Shown here: positions 58,220 to 64,000 of the stretch, piece after piece
Numbering within the stretch: position 1 is the stretch's first letter
Layout of the letters: each line of letters begins with the position of its first letter
Assembly: GCA_910574195.1 (NCBI GenBank)
Contig: CAJTBF010000012.1
Location: 1 to 64,000, forward strand
Source of the DNA: Lachnospiraceae bacterium
GTDB taxonomy: Bacteria; Bacillota; Clostridia; Lachnospirales; Lachnospiraceae
Length of the DNA stretch: 64,000 bases
Direction: 5' to 3'
Made by a program: the position numbers and the translations under genes
Notes under the pieces: generated by a model
Database searches by the model: none
Told to the model about the DNA's origin: nothing
The model's input: the letters and a program-made list of their open reading frames with translations, nothing else

Positions 58220-58912
58220 ATGAAACGAGGAAAAAAATATATCGAAGCTGCAAAACAGATCCAGAAAGGAAATCTTTACGAGAAAGCAGAGGCAATTTCC
58301 CTGGTAAAGAAAGCAGCGGTAGCAAAGTTTGACGAGACAATTGAAGCTCATTTCAGAACCGGATGTGACGGACGTCATGCAGATCAGCAGATTCGTGGCG
58401 CAGTTGTTCTTCCGCACGGTACAGGAAAGACCGTTCGAATTCTTGTGTTTGCGAAAGATGCAAAGGCAGAGGAAGCACAGGCGGCAGGTGCGGATTTCGT
58501 TGGCGGACAGGAGTTAATTCCGAAGATTCAGAACGAAGGATGGCTGGATTTTGATGTTGTAGTTGCAACGCCTGACATGATGGGTACGGTTGGACGTCTT
58601 GGACGTATCCTGGGACCCAAAGGTCTGATGCCGAATCCGAAAGCGGGAACGGTTACGATGGACGTAACGAAGGCGATCAATGATATCAAAGCCGGTAAGA
58701 TTGAGTATCGATTGGACAGAGCCAATATTATCCATGTGCCGATCGGTAAGGCTTCCTTTACCGAGGAACAATTAGCGGACAACTTCCAGACGCTTGTGGA
58801 TGCAATCATCAAGGCAAGACCGGCAGCAGTAAAAGGGCAGTTTCTCAAGAGTGTGACGCTCACCTCTACAATGGGACCTGGTGTAAAAGTAAATCCGATG
58901 AAGCTGCAGTAA
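58220..58912 (+). CDS. rplA: 50S ribosomal protein L1
   Basis: 230 residues. The signature is [20 protein letters not shown], with [20 protein letters not shown] and [15 protein letters not shown] in the central domain. It forms the L1 stalk of the ribosome and often represses its own operon by binding a leader hairpin. A terminator follows directly; rplJ and rplL, the usual next genes, are absent here. Confidence 0.96.
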   Translation: MKRGKKYIEAAKQIQKGNLYEKAEAISLVKKAAVAKFDETIEAHFRTGCDGRHADQQIRGAVVLPHGTGKTVRILVFAKDAKAEEAQAAGADFVGGQELIPKIQNEGWLDFDVVVATPDMMGTVGRLGRILGPKGLMPNPKAGTVTMDVTKAINDIKAGKIEYRLDRANIIHVPIGKASFTEEQLADNFQTLVDAIIKARPAAVKGQFLKSVTLTSTMGPGVKVNPMKLQ

Positions 58913-58946
58913 TTGGCAGGATGAGCAGGCCATATATTTGAAGGGG

Positions 58947-58991
58947 AATCCCCCGGAAAGATTTCTTTTTGAAATTTTTCCGGGGGATTTT
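58947..58991 (+). terminator. intrinsic terminator of the nusG-rplKA operon
   Basis: AATCCCCCGGAAA pairs with TTTCCGGGGGATT, followed by a T-rich stretch. Confidence 0.88.
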
Positions 58992-59170
58992 ATGTTATTG
59001 GTAATAGAACAGAAAGCGACGAAGGATTCATTGTTGAATATGTCAGTATGTGGGAAAGCTGTCGGCGGTGGATTTTCTTTATAAATCATAGTTTTTTTGC
59101 ACAAAATTGTAGAAATAAATCAGAAAAAATTGTATAATATATAACATCAATATGAAAGAGAGGGCTAACT

Positions 59171-60310
59171 ATGAAGCAAAATAATATGGTGGCAATGATT
59201 TTGGCTGGCGGCCGTGGATCTCGCTTACATGATTTGACGAATAAAGTAGCAAAACCAGCCGTTTCATATGGTGGGAAATACCGTATCGTAGATTTTCCAC
59301 TCAGCAATTGCGCCAATAGTGGGATTGATGTTGTCGGAGTATTGACACAGTATGAATCTGTTCTTTTGAACAGCTATGTTGCAGCAGGCCGTCGTTGGGG
59401 ACTGGATGCAAAAGGAAGCGGAGTTTATGTTCTTCCGCCGAGAGAGAAAGCAGATGCGAATCTGGATGTTTATCGGGGGACGGCGGATGCCATTTCTCAG
59501 AATATTGATTTTATTGATACATATAGTCCGGAATATTTGCTGGTACTTTCCGGAGATCATATTTATAAGATGAATTATTCCAAGATGCTGGATTATCATA
59601 AGGAACAGGGAGCGGATGCGACAATCGCCGTGATTGAGGTTCCGATGCGCGAGGCAAGCCGTTTCGGTATTATGAATACCAATGAAGACGGAAGTATTTA
59701 TGAATTTGAAGAGAAGCCGGAGCACCCGAAGAGTAACCTGGCTTCCATGGGTATTTATATTTTTGACTGGAAGCAGCTGCGAAAGCTGTTGGTTGCAGAT
59801 ATGAAGGATTCGGAGTCCAGTCATGATTTTGGAAAAGATATTATTCCGACACTGCTGAACGACGGGAAGAAGCTGTTCGCATATAAGTATAAAGGGTACT
59901 GGAAAGATGTAGGAACAATTGATTCTCTGTGGGAAGCAAATATGGATCTTCTGGACAAGAAGAATGAATTGGATTTAAGTGATCCGACCTGGAAGATCTA
60001 TACGGAGGATGTGACAACTTTGCCGCATTATGTAGGTGCAGACGCGGATATTAAGCGTGCATTCATTACCCAGGGCTGTGTGATTGAGGGTGAGGTAAAG
60101 AATTCGGTTCTGTTTACAGGAGCGAAGGTCGGTGCCGGAGCGAAAGTCATTGACAGTGTATTGATGCCGGGTGTGGAAGTAGAAGCAGGTGCAAAAGTGA
60201 CGCGCGCACTCGTTGCAGATGGTGTGAGGATTGGAGAGAATGCCGTTGTGGGAAGTGCGGACAGCGAGCATATCGAACTGGTTGCGAAGCGAGTAAAGGG
60301 GGTAGAATAA
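59171..60310 (+). CDS. glgC: glucose-1-phosphate adenylyltransferase, catalytic subunit
   Basis: 379 residues. The nucleotide loop is [20 protein letters not shown], the sugar-phosphate region has [16 protein letters not shown] and [16 protein letters not shown], and a left-handed beta-helix domain ends the protein. It makes ADP-glucose for glycogen synthesis. A TATAAT lies at 59133. glgD follows after one base, so the two form an operon and probably a mixed tetramer. Confidence 0.95.
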   Translation: MKQNNMVAMILAGGRGSRLHDLTNKVAKPAVSYGGKYRIVDFPLSNCANSGIDVVGVLTQYESVLLNSYVAAGRRWGLDAKGSGVYVLPPREKADANLDVYRGTADAISQNIDFIDTYSPEYLLVLSGDHIYKMNYSKMLDYHKEQGADATIAVIEVPMREASRFGIMNTNEDGSIYEFEEKPEHPKSNLASMGIYIFDWKQLRKLLVADMKDSESSHDFGKDIIPTLLNDGKKLFAYKYKGYWKDVGTIDSLWEANMDLLDKKNELDLSDPTWKIYTEDVTTLPHYVGADADIKRAFITQGCVIEGEVKNSVLFTGAKVGAGAKVIDSVLMPGVEVEAGAKVTRALVADGVRIGENAVVGSADSEHIELVAKRVKGVE

Positions 60311-60311
60311 T

Positions 60312-61427
60312 ATGGCAAAAGCATTTGGAATTGTGAATGCATCCGGAAAACATATCTGGGTGGAAGGGCTTGAGACATATCGTACAATCGGGGCCTTTTC
60401 TTTTCTTGGAAGATACCGTGTTGTGGACTTTCCGATTTCGAACTTCAGTAATAGCGATATAGAGCAGATCAAGGTATTTGTCAGAAGAAAGCCACGTTCT
60501 CTGGTAGATCATCTGGGAACCGGACGTCATTACAGCATCAATTCAAAACGTGGAAAGCTGCAGGTACTGTTTTCCGAGAACAGTGCAGATAATGATATTT
60601 ATAATACTGACATTGCAGCGTTTCATGAGAATATGGAATGCATCGAGAGAATGCATGAGCAATATGTGATTATAACACCCAACTATATGGTATTTGCACA
60701 GAATTTCGATACACTTCTTCAGGCACATGTCGATTCGGAAGCAGACATTACTTTGTTGTACCACACGGTGGATAATGCGAAAGAAGCCTTTTTGAATTGT
60801 GACCTGTTGAATCTGAATAAGCAGAAGGGTGTACTATCCATTGAGAAGAACCGTGGAACTGCGAAGAACAGGAATATTTTCATGGATACATATGTCATGA
60901 AAAAAGAACTGTTCATAGAGTTGGTGAAAAAGGCAAAGAAGATTTCTTCCATGTATACGCTGGCACAGATCGTCAGTAAAGAATGTGAAGAACTGGATAT
61001 CCGCGGCGTGGCCCATCGTGGATATCTTGCATCGATCACGGACTTTAAGAGTTATTATGATGCAAATCTGTCTTTGATTGACAGCAAGACGGCGGCAAGT
61101 CTGTTTAACGAAGAATGGCCGATCTATACACGTACCAACAACTCCAGCCCGACACAGTATTTTGAGGATGCGAATGTAAAGTATTCCGTAGTATCCAACG
61201 GATGTCTGATTGAAGGCACGTTGGAGAATTCCGTAATCGGACGGGGCTGTGTGATTAAGAAAGGCGCTGTGGTGAAGAATAGCGTCATTCTTCCGGGTGC
61301 TTTGATCGGTGAAGACGTGCATATTGAAAATCAGGTGGTAGATAAGCGTGCAAAGATCATTCATGCGAAGGAAGTAATTTCACCTTCGGAAAAACCTGGC
61401 TATGTGCGGAGAGAAGACACATTGTAA
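60312..61427 (+). CDS. glgD: glucose-1-phosphate adenylyltransferase, GlgD subunit
   Basis: 371 residues. The fold is that of GlgC, but the catalytic loop GGRGSRL is replaced by IVNASGKHIWVEGLETYRTI, so the active site is degenerate, as in all GlgD proteins. The beta-helix end has GTLENSVIGRGCVIKKGAVV. It is thought to regulate and stabilise GlgC in Firmicutes. Confidence 0.94.
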   Translation: MAKAFGIVNASGKHIWVEGLETYRTIGAFSFLGRYRVVDFPISNFSNSDIEQIKVFVRRKPRSLVDHLGTGRHYSINSKRGKLQVLFSENSADNDIYNTDIAAFHENMECIERMHEQYVIITPNYMVFAQNFDTLLQAHVDSEADITLLYHTVDNAKEAFLNCDLLNLNKQKGVLSIEKNRGTAKNRNIFMDTYVMKKELFIELVKKAKKISSMYTLAQIVSKECEELDIRGVAHRGYLASITDFKSYYDANLSLIDSKTAASLFNEEWPIYTRTNNSSPTQYFEDANVKYSVVSNGCLIEGTLENSVIGRGCVIKKGAVVKNSVILPGALIGEDVHIENQVVDKRAKIIHAKEVISPSEKPGYVRREDTL

Positions 61428-61458
61428 AACGAAGAGATACCTATTTTTATAAAAGACA

Positions 61459-61502
61459 CTGGGACATGGGAAAACAAAATTTTCCCATGTCCCGGTTTTT
61501 TT
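61459..61502 (+). terminator. intrinsic terminator of glgCD
   Basis: GGGACATGGGAAAA pairs with TTTTCCCATGTCCC and runs into seven U. Confidence 0.92.
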
Positions 61503-61508
61503 GTATGT

Positions 61509-61575
61509 GTATGCTTTATCAGACGTGGAGCGTCCGCTCGCCAGAAGGGCATTCCGAAATCTATGCTTTTGCCGG
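61509..61575 (+). repeat. degenerate palindromic repeat unit
   Basis: TGGAGCGTCCGCTC, CCAGAAGGGCATTCCG and two copies of TATGCTTT resemble the unit at 5600-5665. Confidence 0.35.
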
Positions 61576-61707
61576 AACAGGTGGGAAATGATCGTTGTTT
61601 GATAAAGGACGAAAAATGATGGCAATTTTTAAAATTGGATTCGGACTGTAAGAAGTTTACAGCAATAGATTTTACGAATCTGTATATACTAATTCTCATG
61701 AAGATGA

Positions 61708-63006
<1,299 letters not shown>

Positions 63007-63010
63007 AAGA

Positions 63011-63044
63011 GATCGCCGAGCAGATTATGTCCGGCGATTTTTCT
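63011..63044 (+). terminator. intrinsic terminator of eno
   Basis: ATCGCCG pairs with CGGCGAT and is followed by five U. It lies directly after the stop codon and before the convergent DUF6483-like gene. Confidence 0.8.
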
Positions 63045-63046
63045 CT

Positions 63047-63427
63047 TTACTGCGGAAAAAATTCTTCATATCCGGAATTTTTCACAATTTGTTTTAATCC
63101 GTCCATAGCCTCTTCCAGGGAATATTCATGTGCTTCCAGAAAGGATTCCTCCTGTCTGCTGATATATTCATAAAAAAGGACTGCGGCAGCCAGCTCTTCT
63201 TTATGGTTGTAATTCAGGTTTTCAAGCAGTAGATTTTCCGCTTCATTGATTTTTCCACAGTCTATCATTTTTTTCAGATCATCCAGATCGGTTCCGGAGA
63301 CGGAATACTTATTTTCCGGGGCAACATCTACCTGAGTATATTGCTTTCCAAGCAAAAGGGAGAATAGTACACGAACCATTTCCTTGATCATCCGCATCAA
63401 ATAATCTTTTTCATCCTCATAAATCAT
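63047..63427 (-). CDS. DUF6483-like protein
   Basis: 126 residues from the ATG at 63427 (GGAGG five bases upstream on the minus strand; an ATG at 63439 lies inside that site). The start YEDEKDYLMRMIKEMVRVLF and the DLDDLKKMIDCGKINEAENL segment are typical of this helical Clostridial family of unknown function, which resembles a short tetratricopeptide-type array. No membrane helix is clear. Confidence 0.7.
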   Translation of the reverse strand: MIYEDEKDYLMRMIKEMVRVLFSLLLGKQYTQVDVAPENKYSVSGTDLDDLKKMIDCGKINEAENLLLENLNYNHKEELAAAVLFYEYISRQEESFLEAHEYSLEEAMDGLKQIVKNSGYEEFFPQ

Positions 63428-63563
63428 AAATGCCTCCATTTTATTGTTTGTTGATTGGTAAATATTCTTTATCTTTTATTATAATGGTAATATCGGGAAA
63501 CAGTCAACAGAAAACACATCGCAACAGTTCCGCGTATTTCTGTGCCGTGAAAAGCAATGGTTA

Positions 63564-63596
63564 GTTACTGTGCGCCCGTAGGATGTAAACAGTAAC
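63564..63596 (+). repeat. GTTACTGT/ACAGTAAC hairpin
   Basis: GTTACTGT (63564-63571) pairs with ACAGTAAC (63589-63596). It resembles the GTTAC-ended elements at 18985, 29022 and 41800. Confidence 0.4.
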
Positions 63597-63638
63597 AATT
63601 GTTGTTATAACAAGGCATAAATTTCAAAAAAGAAATAC

Positions 63639-63667
63639 TTGCCTTATTTTACCTGGTGTGATAAAAT
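63639..63667 (+). promoter_or_regulatory. promoter of secG
   Basis: TTGCCT (63639-63644), 17 bases and TAAAAT (63662-63667). Confidence 0.6.
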
Positions 63668-63698
63668 AATCATGGTTTATACACAGGAGGTGTGAGTG

Positions 63699-63941
63699 AT
63701 GGAGATTTTAAAGATTATACTGACCATTGTATTTGTGATAGATTGTATCGTATTATCAGCAATTATTCTTCTTCAGGAGGGGAAGTCAGCAGGACTCGGA
63801 ACGATCAGTGGAGTTGCCGATTCCTACTGGGGACAGAACAAAGGAAGGTCGATGGAAGGGGCGCTTGTGAAGTCAACGAAGTTCCTTGCTGTTTTATTTC
63901 TTGTTCTGGCAGTCGTGCTGAATCTGGGAATATTTAATTAA
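63699..63941 (+). CDS. secG: preprotein translocase subunit SecG
   Basis: 80 residues from the ATG at 63699, eight bases after AGGAGG; a GTG at 63696 is in frame but less likely. There are two membrane helices (IILTIVFVIDCIVLSAIILL and FLAVLFLVLAVVLNLGIF) joined by the family loop LQEGKSAGLGTISG. It is the small accessory subunit of the SecYEG channel. Confidence 0.92.
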   Translation: MEILKIILTIVFVIDCIVLSAIILLQEGKSAGLGTISGVADSYWGQNKGRSMEGALVKSTKFLAVLFLVLAVVLNLGIFN

Positions 63942-63969
63942 GTACACAGAGATACGGAAAAGATACGAT

Positions 63970-64000
63970 AAACACTCTATACATGCATATAGAGTGTTTT
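63970..64000 (+). terminator. terminator after secG (cut by the window end)
   Basis: AAACACTCTAT pairs with ATAGAGTGTTT. Confidence 0.75.

Overview
The window comes from a low-to-mid GC anaerobic Firmicute, most likely a gut Lachnospiraceae (Blautia / Ruminococcus gnavus / Dorea-like). The signs are the GlgC/GlgD pair, a three-part ECF transporter module, [FeFe]-hydrogenase maturation genes, a class III ribonucleotide reductase, several carbohydrate ABC importers with glycosidases, strong AGGAGG ribosome binding sites, and a DUF6483/secG/eno neighbourhood. The genus cannot be fixed from sequence reading alone. I saw no rRNA, tRNA or CRISPR array.

Layout. 1-3.5 kb: the end of an IS3-type element that has cut the 5' end off an ABC-exporter ATPase gene, two exporter permeases, then a divergent marR-flavodoxin operon with a clear palindromic operator. 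3.7-6.2 kb: small housekeeping genes (DUF1349, 3-methyladenine glycosylase I, a YbaK-type deacylase) separated by palindromic repeats. 6.4-17.7 kb: a carbohydrate locus with an ArsR-type regulator, a sugar ABC importer, GH43 and GH2 glycosidases, then a mannonate-dehydratase-like enzyme, a zinc alcohol dehydrogenase and an SDR enzyme. 17.7-28 kb: two FadR-type GntR regulators, decayed gene fragments, an UlaG-like lactonase and a ribose-type ABC importer. Promoters before the dehydratase, the first gntR and the lactonase all carry the same TTGT-N3-ACAA operator just after the -10 box, which ties these genes into one probable sugar-acid regulon.

28-45 kb: cyclophilin, EcfA1-EcfA2-EcfT, truA, tyrS, a flavin reductase, then a retron: a reverse transcriptase with NAxxH, QGAPTSP, YCDD and VTG motifs, preceded by a structured RNA region with a 13-bp a1/a2 pairing. 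After it come an HD-domain protein, a MATE exporter, nth, an M18 aminopeptidase, recQ and a PurF-like protein without the glutaminase cysteine. 45-48.7 kb (minus strand): TM1266-hydG-hydF behind a leader with mutually exclusive hairpins. 49-55 kb: acylphosphatase, proC, nrdG, nrdD (fused to a glutaredoxin-like domain) and trxB, with NrdR-like boxes before nrdD. 55-64 kb: a methyltransferase gene preceded by a probable structured minus-strand RNA, then rpmG-secE-nusG-rplK-rplA, glgCD, eno, DUF6483 and secG.

The main candidates for something new are the retron with no obvious effector, the structured minus-strand RNA at about 56.2-56.5 kb, and the leader of the hydrogenase-maturation operon. 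The intergenic DNA is also rich in several families of short palindromic repeats, including a 162-bp full-length hairpin element present in two long copies and two remnants.
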